A DNA stretch of 64,000 nt from Rhizobium sp. R635 (GCF_002211285.1 NZ_LOKX01000034.1:1-64000); one strand, 5' to 3'. Positions 8,279-19,060 are shown, counted from the first letter of the stretch. Program-made: numbers and translations. The notes: generated by a model from the sequence alone, not told the origin.

Positions 8279-9268
8279 ATGTCTCGTCTTCTCCTCGCCA
8301 CTTGTCTGGCTGCCTCGTTCGTTTTTCCTGTCATGGCAGAGGCGGACGACCGGCCGAAACAGCTCGTCATCATTTCCTTCGACGGCGCCCACGACAATGC
8401 GCTCTGGCTGAAGAGCCGCGAGATGGCCGCCAAGAATGGCGCCCACTTCACCTATTTCCTCTCCTGCACCTTCCTGATGAACGAGGCGACGAAAAAGGCC
8501 TACCAGGCGCCGCACCAGAAACGCGGAAAATCCAATGTCGGCTTCGCCCAGAGCGACGACGAGATCCGCGAGCGCCTCGGCAATATCTGGCATGCCCATC
8601 TCGAAGGCCACGACATATCGAGCCATGCCTGCGGCCATTTCGACGGCCGCCAATGGAGCGAGGCCGACTGGTCGGCCGAATATGCGACCTTTCACGCGAC
8701 GTTGAAAAACGCCTGGAAAAGCGTCGGCCTCGAAGAACCCACCGGCTGGCAGGATCTGGTCGATCACGGCATCAAGGGCTTTCGCGCTCCCTATCTCTCC
8801 GCCACGGCAGGCGCCGATATGATCACCGCCGAAAAGAAGGCGGGCTTCACCTATGATGCGAGCCTCGTCACCAAAGGCCCGGCCATGCCCGTCGAGGAAG
8901 ACGGCATCATCCGCTTCGGCTTGCCGCTGATCCCGGAAGGCCCGAACGAAAAGCCGATCATCGGCATGGACTACAACCTCTTCGTCCGCCATTCCAAGGG
9001 TGAGGAGGACAGCGCGGATTCGAAGGAATTCGAAGACCGCGCCTACGCCGCCTTCTCCCAGGCCTTCGGCCGCCAGTACAACGGCAACCGCATCCCCCTC
9101 CAGCTCGGCTTCCACTTCGTCGAAATGAACGGCGGCGCCTACTGGCGCGCGCTGAACCGCCTTGTCAGCGACGTCTGCCACCGGGCGGATGTGGCTTGCG
9201 TGAGCTATTCCGAGGCGATCCCGATGATCGAGGCACGCGGAAAATTGCAGCAGACGTCGGGGCTCTGA
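8279..9268 (+). CDS. Secreted polysaccharide deacetylase (NodB fold)
   Basis: A 329-residue protein with a signal peptide (MSRLLLATCLAASFVFPVMA, then EADD). The carbohydrate esterase 4 motifs are recognisable: ISFDGAHDN (motif 1), SHACGHFDG (metal-binding H-x3-H, motif 2) and GFRAPYLS (motif 3). It should remove acetyl groups from a periplasmic or extracellular polysaccharide or peptidoglycan, but the substrate is unknown. The SD-like GGAGGG (8246-8251) is 27 nt from the ATG. A hairpin CCGCGA/TCGCGG (8254-8273) lies between them and would bring the two within about 7 nt if folded. A GTG at 8273 is an alternative start. Confidence 0.85.
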   Translation: MSRLLLATCLAASFVFPVMAEADDRPKQLVIISFDGAHDNALWLKSREMAAKNGAHFTYFLSCTFLMNEATKKAYQAPHQKRGKSNVGFAQSDDEIRERLGNIWHAHLEGHDISSHACGHFDGRQWSEADWSAEYATFHATLKNAWKSVGLEEPTGWQDLVDHGIKGFRAPYLSATAGADMITAEKKAGFTYDASLVTKGPAMPVEEDGIIRFGLPLIPEGPNEKPIIGMDYNLFVRHSKGEEDSADSKEFEDRAYAAFSQAFGRQYNGNRIPLQLGFHFVEMNGGAYWRALNRLVSDVCHRADVACVSYSEAIPMIEARGKLQQTSGL

Positions 9269-9294
9269 CGAAAACGTTTTGAGAACGAGAGATG

Positions 9295-9506
9295 GTGCCG
9301 TGTGGCCCCCTCATCCGACCCTTCGGGCCACCTTCTCCCCGCTGGGGAGAAGAGGGAATCGCGAAGTCGGCGAACATGTTCTCAAGCGATGGATATACGC
9401 GAGGCGCTGCCACGAGTCCCTTCCCCCAGCGGGGGTCCGAAGGACGGGTGAGACCCGTGGCTCACCCAGGTCGGTGCCGGCAGGCGGATGAGGGGCCACA
9501 CGGCAC
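9295..9506. repeat. Mosaic palindromic intergenic element B
   Basis: A 212-bp element bounded by inverted repeats 9295-9317 and 9485-9506 (GTGCCGTGTGGCCCC...), one base longer on the left. Its left module (9307-9356, ...CATCCGACCCTTCGGGCCA...) is the same as the arms of the element at 24539-24732. Its right module (9433-9471) matches the element at 5089-5289. It is therefore a hybrid of two modules. Confidence 0.8.
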
Positions 9507-9536
9507 ACACCCCGTTCATCCACCCACGCTTACCCA

Positions 9537-10805
9537 TCAACCATCCACATGCACTACGCCCGCTTCCCGATCCAGATAGCGCTGGTCGATATCCGGCAGC
9601 GGTTCGTTATCGATGGCCGCCTCGAAGGCCCTGAGACGCTTGTGGATGGACAGAAGCTCGATGATCGTCGTCCAGGAATTGACGAGATACTGGAACGAGT
9701 TACTAACCTGTCCGAATGCAGTCAGAATCTGCTGATAAATGCCGAAGGTTATAGTGCCTGCTACGATTGTCGGGACCAGCATGAATGTGACGAAAAGCGC
9801 ATCCGCTTGGATATAGAAATATCGAGCCACATTGAAGTACAGGTAGTGAAAATACAGCCTGAAGTAGTTTCGACGCACATTTCCAAATAGATCTCTCACA
9901 ACGGAAGGAGATGCGCGCTCTTCATGATCCTCGCCATAAACAAGCTCTTTTCGATAGGCTGCTTCAACTCGCTGGTTCTTGAAATTTAGCCCGGGAAGTT
10001 TGATACCCGCGACCGCAAGAAGCACGGTTCCGAAGATGGACCAGAAAAGAGCCAGCCAGAACAAGCTGTCCGATACCTCTCCAATAACCGGCAGTTCCTT
10101 CACATAGCTTGATAGCGATAGAAGAATTGGAAGGAAGACGATCAGGGTCATCACGGAGTTGATCAAACTCACACCCAGACCTTCCAGGATATTCGCAAAT
10201 CGCATCGTATCTTCTTGCACACGCTGAGACGCGCCCTCGATGTGCCGAAGCTTTTTCCATTGCGACATATAGAAGTCGTTCATAGCCGTTCGCCAACGAA
10301 AGACGTAATGGCTGGTGAAGAAGTCCGCGAGAATGGACACGAACATGCTTAGAAAGGCAATTTGCGCAAATATCAGCATGAGACTGTAGAAGTTCCATAC
10401 TGTTATGCCCCCTGACTTATCGAGAGCATTTTGAAGCGTATCGCCGAAAGGACGACGCCAGTTGTTAATCGCCACCGAGATCTGAACGCCAAAATAGGTC
10501 GTCAGGATGATTAATGCGGAACCCCAGACCGACCAAATTTTCCAGGGATGGCTCGCCGCGATGACATGCCACGCACCACAGAAGAGCGCAACGCATATTA
10601 GGAAAAACGCATAAAAGAAAAGATTATCGGGAAGGAGAAAGAAGTCCAGACCGATTGGCGGTTGCTGGTCTGGGCCAAGGGGGCCGTAGCCAAATGACAC
10701 TCCAATACGTTCGCCAACGGTGTACCACAAGGCGATACATACGAGCGTCCATACTGCAAGTGAAGTGAAGAAAAGTTTCGGCTTAGGGAAGAAGGAATGA
10801 AACAC
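9537..10805 (-). CDS. bacA: BacA/SbmA peptide transporter
   Basis: A 422-residue inner-membrane protein of the SbmA/BacA family, with multiple transmembrane segments and the family stretches FHYLYFNVARYFYIQADALF and ITFGIYQQILTAFGQVS. BacA imports proline-rich and nodule-specific cysteine-rich peptides and affects very-long-chain fatty acid lipid A. It is needed for bacteroid survival in legumes that make NCR peptides. The start is GTG (10805-10803) with AGGAAAG upstream. The gene is clearly lower in GC and has more A/T third positions than its neighbours, and it is followed by a mosaic repeat, suggesting acquisition by transfer. Confidence 0.93.
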   Translation of the reverse strand: MFHSFFPKPKLFFTSLAVWTLVCIALWYTVGERIGVSFGYGPLGPDQQPPIGLDFFLLPDNLFFYAFFLICVALFCGAWHVIAASHPWKIWSVWGSALIILTTYFGVQISVAINNWRRPFGDTLQNALDKSGGITVWNFYSLMLIFAQIAFLSMFVSILADFFTSHYVFRWRTAMNDFYMSQWKKLRHIEGASQRVQEDTMRFANILEGLGVSLINSVMTLIVFLPILLSLSSYVKELPVIGEVSDSLFWLALFWSIFGTVLLAVAGIKLPGLNFKNQRVEAAYRKELVYGEDHEERASPSVVRDLFGNVRRNYFRLYFHYLYFNVARYFYIQADALFVTFMLVPTIVAGTITFGIYQQILTAFGQVSNSFQYLVNSWTTIIELLSIHKRLRAFEAAIDNEPLPDIDQRYLDREAGVVHVDG

Positions 10806-10926
10806 TAGGGAGCGCTTTCCTGGACTGGAATTTCGGGAGTATCAGCAGATGTTTGTTGCCCGGAAACTAAGGCAGTTCGAAGGAAGCAGCAATGGGTTTG
10901 GCCGATTGTTACGCAGATGTAACCGG

Positions 10927-12111
10927 TTAGGCGATTTTCCTGATGACCGGCATCACGAGCGCCGCGCAGACGAGAAGGGCGGCGGCGGCGATCACCGTCG
11001 GCACAGTGAAACTGCCTGAGCGTTCGGCGATCCAGCCGGCAACGACCGGTCCGACGATCTGGCCGGCGCCGAAGGCGGCCGTCATCATCGCCAGGATGCG
11101 CCGCGGGCTCTCGGGCGCAAGCTTGCGCCCGATCTGCAGCCCGTAAGCGGTGATCGCCAGAAACGTCGCCCCGAACAGCGCGCCGCCGATCAGCGGCGCG
11201 ACAGACGGCGGCAGCGCCACCGTCGCAAGCACTCCGGCAGCCTCGACCAGAAGGGCGGCGATATAGACGCCGCCAAGCCCGAGCGGCCGCACCAGCGGCT
11301 TCCAGGCAAAGAGCGCCACCGCCGCCGTCACTCCGGCGATGAACCAGCAGAGGAACTCGACGAAAGCCCCCGTTGCCGACAGGCGCGCGATGGTAACGAG
11401 GAAGGTTGCCGTGATGACATAGCCGAAACCGAACAGACCGTAGGACAGCGTCACCAGCACCATCGGCCGGCTCCAGACGAGCGCCGGCTCCTTGCCCCGG
11501 CTTGCCGATCGCGCCGGCTCCAAGGGCAGGAGCCGCCAGACGATGACGAGACTTGCCGCGCAGTAGAGCGCCCCGCCGATCCAGTCGGCGCGCCAGCCGT
11601 CCGGCCCGTCGTGAAAACCGAGACCGATCAGAAGCACCATGACGGAGGAAAGCGCGATCCCCGCCCCCGGCCCGCCGAAATGCGCCGCCTGCACATGGTC
11701 GTTGCCGGCGGCAGCGCCGTGACTGAGCACGATCGACGAGGTGAAGACCATCGCAAAGGCGCTGGCGAGGCCGGCAAGGAAGCGGATGACGGCAAAGACC
11801 GCAACGGAGTTGGTGGCCGCCATGGCCGCGAGCAGGATTGCGGTAGCAAACAGCGCCAGCAGCGCCACCAGCCGCTCCCGCCCCGCCGCCCAGCCATAGG
11901 CCGCCAGCACGGCGCCGACGAGATAACCGACGAAATTCGCCGAAGCGATGAAGCCGGCATCCGCCGCCGAAAGCGGCACGCCGCTCATCATGCCGGGCAG
12001 GATCGGCGTGTAGGAGAAGCGCCCGAAACCCATCGCCGCCGCCATGGCGACGGCGCCGGCGGCAGCGGTGGCAACGAGGTTCGGCGCGGAGCGAGGCGGA
12101 CGGGAAAGCAT
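10927..12111 (-). CDS. MFS transporter, YbfB/YjiJ-like
   Basis: A 394-residue, 12-helix major facilitator protein. The N-terminal AAAMGFGRFSYTPILPGMM and SAADAGFIASANFVGYLVGA resemble the YbfB/YjiJ group of MFS proteins (PF06779). The substrate is unknown. The ATG at 12111 was chosen, although an upstream in-frame GTG at 12144 would add 11 residues and neither has a clear ribosome-binding site. The gene stands alone between bacA and a mosaic repeat. Confidence 0.8.
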   Translation of the reverse strand: MLSRPPRSAPNLVATAAAGAVAMAAAMGFGRFSYTPILPGMMSGVPLSAADAGFIASANFVGYLVGAVLAAYGWAAGRERLVALLALFATAILLAAMAATNSVAVFAVIRFLAGLASAFAMVFTSSIVLSHGAAAGNDHVQAAHFGGPGAGIALSSVMVLLIGLGFHDGPDGWRADWIGGALYCAASLVIVWRLLPLEPARSASRGKEPALVWSRPMVLVTLSYGLFGFGYVITATFLVTIARLSATGAFVEFLCWFIAGVTAAVALFAWKPLVRPLGLGGVYIAALLVEAAGVLATVALPPSVAPLIGGALFGATFLAITAYGLQIGRKLAPESPRRILAMMTAAFGAGQIVGPVVAGWIAERSGSFTVPTVIAAAALLVCAALVMPVIRKIA

Positions 12112-12520
12112 GCTGCGCTTATCGCGCCGCAGCACGATCGCCACAAACGAGTATTTCTGATCGATCGATCAATTCTGCGAAAGACCCGGCTTTGCCGCCG
12201 CTTTTGAACCGCGATGTATCTAGGACGCAGGTCAAAAACACGGGTGAAGAGGAAAGCTGGCCGCCAAGCTCAGTGAGTTGACGAGCGCGCTAACGTTGCC
12301 TCCGTCATTCCTGTGCCTGTCACAGGAATCCAGGGCGCCCAAGTCCTTGGGCGCAAGAGACTCTTCCCTTAAGGTATTGATTCATTCACCGCGCAGACGC
12401 GTGGTGGCTGGATTCCTGTGACAGGCACAGGAATGAGGGAGGATAACTGAGCACTTCCCACGAAGCGTTCTGCGGATGCAAATCTCAAAGGGTGAGCCTC
12501 TCCCAACATGGAATCCAGCC
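12112..12520. other. Intergenic region carrying mosaic element C
   Basis: The 409 bp contain the promoter of the MFS gene (a GATCGATCGATC-like run near 12160-12175) and the palindromic element listed at 12299-12442. No gene is seen. Confidence 0.5.
12299..12442. repeat. Mosaic palindromic intergenic element C
   Basis: The outer arms 12299-12333 and 12408-12442 (core ATTCCTGTGCCTGTCACAGG and its complement) are near-perfect inverted repeats. The inner body begins with a hairpin GCGCCCAAG-TC-CTTGGGCGC (12335-12354) and ends with a GCGCAGACGCG motif. The element at 21550-21692 has the same arms and body, so this is a true repeat family of about 145 bp. Confidence 0.85.
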
Positions 12521-13279
12521 CTACACCTGCACATCCGGCAGCGTCAAAATCACCGGCCCATTCCGCGTCGCAACCACGGTATGCTCGAATTGCACGGTCG
12601 GCGCCTTCGGATCCGCATAGAGCGTCCAGGCATCGTCGCCGCCCTCGGCCCACGTCGCGCCGAGCGACAGGAAGGGTTCGACGGTGAAGACGAGGCCATC
12701 CGTCATGATGCGTTTTTCCGAAGGGTCCGGCCAGGTCGAGAGTTCGGCCGGCTCCTCATGCAGCGAGCGGCCGACGCCGTGGCTCGCGAGGTTTGCGACC
12801 AGCGTATAGCGGTTCTTCTGCGCGAAGGCGCCGACGGCAGTGCCGATCTTTGCCAGTGGTTCGCCCGATTTCACCTGGTTGAGCCCGACCCAGAGCGCCC
12901 GCTTGCCGTCGCGGCAGAGCCGTTCGATCTTCGGCTTGACCGGCGGCACCCCGAAGGAAGCGCCGGTATCGGCGAAGAAGCCGTCCTTTTCGGCCGAGAC
13001 GTCGATATTGATGAGATCGCCGGCGCGGATGACGCGCGGGCCGGGAATGCCGTGGGCAATTTCCTCGTTGATGCTGATGCAGGTCGCGCCCGGAAACTGG
13101 TAGCAGAACTCCGGCGCCGAGCGCGCGCCCGCATCTTCGAGCACCTTGCGGCCGATCTGGTCGAGCTCCAGCGTCGTCATGCCAGGCTCCATCGCCGCCG
13201 CCATCACCTGGATGGCATTGGCGCAGATGCGGCCGATCTCCTTGAGCTTCACCAGTTCGTCGTCGTTTGCGATAACCAT
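12521..13279 (-). CDS. map: Methionine aminopeptidase type I
   Basis: A 252-residue type Ia MetAP, removing the initiator methionine from nascent proteins. The five metal ligands are present in their motifs: the DVSAEKDGFFADTG aspartates, the histidine of HGVGRSLHEEP, and the glutamates of FTVEPF and QFEHTV. HGIPG supplies the substrate-binding histidine. The start has GGCGGAAGAGACG upstream. It is monocistronic or read with the flanking monooxygenase gene, which ends 42 bp before its start. A paralogue elsewhere is possible since rhizobia often carry more than one map. Confidence 0.94.
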   Translation of the reverse strand: MVIANDDELVKLKEIGRICANAIQVMAAAMEPGMTTLELDQIGRKVLEDAGARSAPEFCYQFPGATCISINEEIAHGIPGPRVIRAGDLINIDVSAEKDGFFADTGASFGVPPVKPKIERLCRDGKRALWVGLNQVKSGEPLAKIGTAVGAFAQKNRYTLVANLASHGVGRSLHEEPAELSTWPDPSEKRIMTDGLVFTVEPFLSLGATWAEGGDDAWTLYADPKAPTVQFEHTVVATRNGPVILTLPDVQV

Positions 13280-13320
13280 TCGTCTCTTCCGCCCATGGCC
13301 ACAGGGCGGCCGCGGCCGCC

Positions 13321-14391
13321 TCAGGCTGAGGCTTTCACCCCTTCGCCCTTTTCAGTCAACGCCTTTCTGACGATCGGCGCCACTTTCGTGCCGTAGAGCT
13401 CGATGCCGCGCATGATCTGATCATGCGGCATCAGGCCGATCGCCATCTGCAGCAGGAAGCGATCATTCTTGAACAGCGCGTGATGGGCGACGATCTTTTC
13501 GGCCACCGTCTCGGGATCGCCGACGAAGAGCGCGCCGTTCGGCCCACGCGACATGTCGAAATGCGCCCGGCTGGTCGGTCCCCAGCCACGCTCGCGGCCG
13601 ATGCGGTTCATCACTTCGGCCTGCGGCCCGTAGAACTGTTCGGCCGCCGCTTGCGTCGTGTCAGCGATGAAGCCGTGGACGTTGATGCTGGTCTTCAGCT
13701 TCGCCTGGTCCTGCCCTGCCCGGCGCGCCGCCTCGCGATAGAGATCGAAGAGCGGCGCGAAACGGCGGGGCTCGCCGCCGATGATGGCAAGCGCCACCGG
13801 CAGGCCAAGGGCGCCGGCGCGCGCCAACGACTGCGGCGTGCCGCCGACGGCGACCCAGAGCGGCAGCTGATCCTGCAGCGGCCGGGGATAGACGCCGCGC
13901 CCCTTGATCGGCGCGCGCAGCTCGCCCTTCCACTCCACGACCTCACTATCGCGCAACGCCAGCAGCAGATCGAGCTTCTCCTCGAAAAGCTGATCGTAAT
14001 CTTCGAGGTTATAGCCGAACAGCGGGAAGGACTCGATGAAGGAGCCGCGCCCCGCCATGATTTCGGCCCGGCCATTGGAAATCAGGTCGAGTGTCGAAAA
14101 CTGCTGAAAGACCCGCACCGGATCATCGGAAGAGAGCACGGTAACGGCGCTCGTCAGCCGGATGTTTTTCGTTTTCACGGCCGCCGCCGCCAACGCCACC
14201 GCGGGAGCGGACGCCGCATAATCCGGCCGGTGATGTTCTCCGAGCCCGAAGACATCGAGCCCCACCTGATCGGCAAGCTCGATCTCCTCGATCAGATGCT
14301 TCAGCCGCTCGGCCCCCTCCGCTCCCTTGCTGCGGGAGGGATTGGGATTGACGTCCGCAAAGGTATAAAGCCCCAGTTCCATTGTCGGCAT
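13321..14391 (-). CDS. Luciferase-like (LLM class) flavin-dependent oxidoreductase
   Basis: A 356-residue FMN-dependent monooxygenase of the bacterial luciferase superfamily, starting [18 protein letters not shown]. Landmarks include [37 protein letters not shown] and [10 protein letters not shown]. The substrate is unknown. The start at 14391 (or the ATG at 14382) was chosen because GGTGGAA lies just upstream and homologues begin at MELGLYTF. The longer frame to 14517 adds a sequence unlike the family. Confidence 0.85.
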   Translation of the reverse strand: MPTMELGLYTFADVNPNPSRSKGAEGAERLKHLIEEIELADQVGLDVFGLGEHHRPDYAASAPAVALAAAAVKTKNIRLTSAVTVLSSDDPVRVFQQFSTLDLISNGRAEIMAGRGSFIESFPLFGYNLEDYDQLFEEKLDLLLALRDSEVVEWKGELRAPIKGRGVYPRPLQDQLPLWVAVGGTPQSLARAGALGLPVALAIIGGEPRRFAPLFDLYREAARRAGQDQAKLKTSINVHGFIADTTQAAAEQFYGPQAEVMNRIGRERGWGPTSRAHFDMSRGPNGALFVGDPETVAEKIVAHHALFKNDRFLLQMAIGLMPHDQIMRGIELYGTKVAPIVRKALTEKGEGVKASA

Positions 14392-14783
14392 CCCGTTGAA
14401 TTCCACCCGGAGATAAGGATCGCCAAAAGGGAACGCAAATACAAACTCTGGAACGGAATGTTCGAGAATCTTGATGGCGGCGGGATGCCTTGGGGCGATG
14501 GGCGTCTTCAGCCACATCTAATCGAGCGAACATCCTACGACGGCAAAGAGTCTCTGCGCCATAGACATGGCGCTGCTGGATTCCTGTGACAGGCACAGGA
14601 ATGAGGGAGCAAGTGGTGTGCACCTCGCCACCCATATCCCGTATCATTCAGAGCGCTCTTGTCAGATGCTGAACTGCGTAAACAGTTGTTGTTGAACTCC
14701 GCGAATGCCAAGAACTCCCTCATTCCTGTGCTCGTCACAGGAATCCAGCAGTCGCGCGTCCGCGCGACGAAGGACTCATCTCA
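14392..14783. other. Intergenic region carrying mosaic element D
   Basis: The 392 bp contain the palindromic element at 14574-14750 and the presumed promoter of the monooxygenase gene. No gene is seen. Confidence 0.5.
14574..14750. repeat. Mosaic palindromic intergenic element D
   Basis: Two 36-bp arms (14574-14609 and 14715-14750) are inverted copies with two mismatches. They are the same arms as in elements C and E (ATTCCTGTGACAGGCACAGG core), but the 105-bp interior differs and lacks the CCAAGTCCTTGG hairpin. Confidence 0.85.
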
Positions 14784-15074
14784 CTACAGACCAAGAAGGT
14801 GAAACGAAATATCCTCCCACTCAGGATTCTCCCGCTCGATCAGATTGAGCTTCCACTGCCGCGGCCATTTCTTGATCGTCTTCTCACGCGTGATCGCAGT
14901 CGTCAGCAAATCATACTCCTCGAACCAAACCAAAGTCTTGACCCCGTATTTCGACGTAAACCCCGGCGTCAGTTCGTTCTGATGCTCGTATAATCGACCT
15001 GCAAGGTCACGCGTCACGCCGGTATAGAGCGTGCCGTTGCGTGCGGATGCGAGGATGTAGACGTACCCTTTCAT
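14784..15074 (-). CDS. GIY-YIG domain protein
   Basis: A 96-residue single-domain GIY-YIG nuclease-family protein of the YhbQ/UPF0213 type. The motif reads GYVYILASARNGTLYTGVT with the conserved R (in RDLAGRLYEHQ) and E (in REKTIKKWPRQWK). Such small proteins are widespread and their targets are unknown. The ATG at 15074 fits the family N-terminus MKGYVYIL; an upstream GTG/ATG at 15116 does not. Confidence 0.88.
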   Translation of the reverse strand: MKGYVYILASARNGTLYTGVTRDLAGRLYEHQNELTPGFTSKYGVKTLVWFEEYDLLTTAITREKTIKKWPRQWKLNLIERENPEWEDISFHLLGL

Positions 15075-15262
15075 GCCGACAGATTGGCATAGAGTAGCGT
15101 GAAAAGCACAGGACAAAATTCAGCGCAAACGGCGCACCCCAATCACCAATTCGAATCCGAATTCAACGACTTCGAAGCCTCAGCGGAATCATCCTCAAAA
15201 CCGCCTCGCGCCACACTTGAAGCATAGGGACGGCACAGCCCTCGCAATGCCGTCCCTGCCGC

Positions 15263-15730
15263 TCACATCCTCGCCAGCAGTTCCGCCAGCTGATCCGCCG
15301 CCTTGCCCCATCCCTCATGGAAGCCCATCTTCTCATGCGCTTCCTTATCCTCGGCGCGCCAGTGCAGCGCCTTCGCCGTATATTTCGTCCTGCCGTTGCC
15401 GAGTTCTTCGAGCAGGATGATGCCCGTAAAGAACGGTTTTTCGGCAGGCACCCAGGCGCTGCTATAGGCATCGGTGAAGACGATCTTTTCGTTCTCGACG
15501 ATCTCGAGGTAGACCCCGCGGTTCGGGTACCGGTTGCCCTCGGGATCGGCCATGACGATGACGTTTGAGCCGCCGGGGCGGACGTCGAGCGTCGCTTCCG
15601 CCACGCTCCAGGGGCGCGGCACGAACCACTCTTTCAAGAGGTCGGGATCGGTCCAAGCCTTGTAGATCTTCTCGCGCGGGGCGTCGAATTCGCGAACGAG
15701 GACGAGTTCATGCTGCGTGCTGGCGGTCAT
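15263..15730 (-). CDS. SRPBCC (AHSA1-like) domain protein
   Basis: A 155-residue START-like hydrophobic-pocket protein. The N-terminal LVREFDAPREKIYKAWTDP and the C-terminal FHEGWGKAADQLAELL are typical of the AHSA1/polyketide-cyclase-like group. It binds an unknown small ligand. It lies 90 bp downstream of the ECF sigma/YciI pair, a common companion, and has its own possible operator (15755-15774). GGAGAGATGTAGAA precedes the ATG. Confidence 0.85.
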   Translation of the reverse strand: MTASTQHELVLVREFDAPREKIYKAWTDPDLLKEWFVPRPWSVAEATLDVRPGGSNVIVMADPEGNRYPNRGVYLEIVENEKIVFTDAYSSAWVPAEKPFFTGIILLEELGNGRTKYTAKALHWRAEDKEAHEKMGFHEGWGKAADQLAELLARM

Positions 15731-15754
15731 TTCTACATCTCTCCGTTTGAATGA

Positions 15755-15774
15755 AACCTGTTTCGTATCAGGTT
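15755..15774. promoter_or_regulatory. Inverted repeat upstream of the SRPBCC gene
   Basis: AACCTG-N8-CAGGTT lies 25 nt upstream of the SRPBCC start codon and just downstream of the sigma factor gene. It could be a regulator binding site. No protein is assigned. Confidence 0.3.
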
Positions 15775-15819
15775 GTTACAAGGACGTATCGACGTTCGGC
15801 GTTCCGACAGCAGACAAAA

Positions 15820-17079
15820 TTATTTTGCGACCGGCTGTGCGGCCTCTTCCTGCATCTTGTCGATCTGCCGGCGGATATGGGCTGCCTCCGCCGCCGAATG
15901 GGCGAGCGCAATGGCGCGATCGAAGGCCTCGCGCGCCTGGCCGTTGCGGCCGAGCTGCTTCAATAGATTGCCGCGCAGGCCGTGATAATAGAAATAGCCG
16001 TCGAGCTTCTCGCCGAGCGGATCGACGAGATCGAGCGCATCCTGCGGCCCCTGCAATTTCGAAATCACCACCGCCCGATTGAGCGTGACGACGGGCGACG
16101 GCTGGATGCGCTCCAATGCGCGGTAGAGCAGATCGATCTCGACCCAGTCGGTATCTTCAGCCCGTTTTGCCCGGGAATGGACCGCGGCGATGGCCGCCTG
16201 TATCTGATAGGGGCCGGGCCGGCGGTGACGCAGCGCCTTGTCGAGCAGCGCCAGGGCCTCGTTGATAAAGGGCTGGTTCCAGAGCGAGCGGTCCTGATCC
16301 TCGAGCAGCACGATCTCGCCCTCGGCGCTGAAGCGCGCCGGCCGGCGCGAGATCTGCAGAAGCATCAGCGCAAGCAGCCCCATCAGTTCCGGCTCGGACG
16401 CAAACATATGCAGCATCAGCCGCGCCAGCCGTATCGCCTCGTCGCTGAAGGCCACCGCCTCATGCTTTGGATCGGCCTGGCTGTAGCCCTCGTTGAAGAT
16501 CAGATAGATCATCGTGCTGACGATCGAAAGCCGCTCCGCCCTCTCCTCGGGGCTCGGCGTTTCGAAAGGCACACCCGCCTTGGCGACGCGCGCCTTGGCG
16601 CGGGTGATGCGCTGCTCCATGGCGCTTTCGGACACCAGGAAGGCGCGGGCGATCTGCGTCACCGAAAGGCCGGAAACGATGCGCAGCGCCAGCGCGATCT
16701 GCTGGGTCGCCGGCAGATCGGGATGGCAGCAGATGAAGAGAAGCCGCAGGATATCGTCGCGATAGTTGGAATCGTCGAGCCGCTCGACGATATCGCTTTC
16801 GGCGTCCTCGGTATCGGAAATCGTCTCCTCGTCCGGCAGGGCCTGCAGCTTCGAGCGCTTGCGCACGGCATCGATGCCGCTGTTGCGCCCGACGAAGATC
16901 AGCCAGGCCGTCGGATCGCGCGGCGGGCCTTTCTCCGGCCAGGTCCGGATCGCCCTCAGGCATGCCTCCTGGAACGCCTCTTCCGCGGTGTCGAGATCGC
17001 GGAAATAGCGCAGCAGCGCGCCGAGCGCCTTGGGGCGGGCAGAGGCAAGCGCGAGGTCGATCCAGGCAATGTCGGTCAT
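15820..17079 (-). CDS. ECF sigma factor of the SigJ/ECF42 type
   Basis: A 419-residue RNA polymerase sigma factor: sigma-70 region 2 (about 10-75), region 4 (about 110-165) and a long C-terminal extension (about 170-410) with TPR-like helices, e.g. NRAVVISKLQGPQDALDLVDPL. This extended form paired with a YciI/DGPF protein is the ECF42 group, which has no anti-sigma factor. The extension is thought to control activity. Its ATG overlaps the stop of the YciI gene (ATGA), indicating translational coupling. Target promoters are not evident. Confidence 0.9.
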   Translation of the reverse strand: MTDIAWIDLALASARPKALGALLRYFRDLDTAEEAFQEACLRAIRTWPEKGPPRDPTAWLIFVGRNSGIDAVRKRSKLQALPDEETISDTEDAESDIVERLDDSNYRDDILRLLFICCHPDLPATQQIALALRIVSGLSVTQIARAFLVSESAMEQRITRAKARVAKAGVPFETPSPEERAERLSIVSTMIYLIFNEGYSQADPKHEAVAFSDEAIRLARLMLHMFASEPELMGLLALMLLQISRRPARFSAEGEIVLLEDQDRSLWNQPFINEALALLDKALRHRRPGPYQIQAAIAAVHSRAKRAEDTDWVEIDLLYRALERIQPSPVVTLNRAVVISKLQGPQDALDLVDPLGEKLDGYFYYHGLRGNLLKQLGRNGQAREAFDRAIALAHSAAEAAHIRRQIDKMQEEAAQPVAK

Positions 17080-17450
17080 GATGCAGCATCTCCCGGCCTG
17101 AACACGTAGAAAGGCCGAATTTCGTAAGAGGTGGAGCCGGGATTGACCGCCGATAGCTGTTTCGAGAAGGCGACAGCCTCCTCCAGCGTCTCGAAGTCGA
17201 CCACGTAAAAGCCGAGAAGCGCCTCTTTCGTTTCCGCGAAAGGCCCGTCGATGACGAGAGCCTCGTCCTTGCCCTTGCGCACGGTGGTCGCGGCCGTCGT
17301 CGGCATCAGCCGGCCGACGGGCCCGAGCTTGCCGGCTTTGGCCAGCGGCTCCTGCACGGCGTAAAGCTTCTCCATGACGGCAGCCTCTTCCTCCTTGCTC
17401 CAGGCGAAGACGGTTTCCTCATGGGCGTAACAAAGGATTGCATAAAGCAT
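17076..17450 (-). CDS. YciI/DGPF family protein
   Basis: A 124-residue dimeric alpha/beta-barrel protein with the diagnostic DGPFAETKEALLGFYVVD and a conserved Asp-Gly-Pro-Phe. YciI-like proteins are genetically linked to ECF42 sigma factors, and the biochemical role is unresolved. It is the first gene of the operon and overlaps the sigma gene by 4 bp. Confidence 0.88.
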   Translation of the reverse strand: MLYAILCYAHEETVFAWSKEEEAAVMEKLYAVQEPLAKAGKLGPVGRLMPTTAATTVRKGKDEALVIDGPFAETKEALLGFYVVDFETLEEAVAFSKQLSAVNPGSTSYEIRPFYVFRPGDAAS

Positions 17451-17566
17451 CGGTCACTCCTCTTTCCGAATGACGAAGGAGTAACCGCTTACCCGACAGG
17501 CCGCATTAAAAAATTATAGACGGGCGGCCGTACACGTTCAGCTCAAAACTTGCCGTGGCGCTGCCC

Positions 17567-19060
<1,494 letters not shown>

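Noticed and set aside
8279-9268. Idea that the secreted deacetylase is a Nod-factor NodB
   Set aside because: NodB is shorter and unexported, and there are no nod genes nearby. Only the fold is shared.
12299-12442. CRISPR-like repeats among the palindromes
   Set aside because: The repeats are single inverted pairs scattered through the window, not arrays of direct repeats with spacers.
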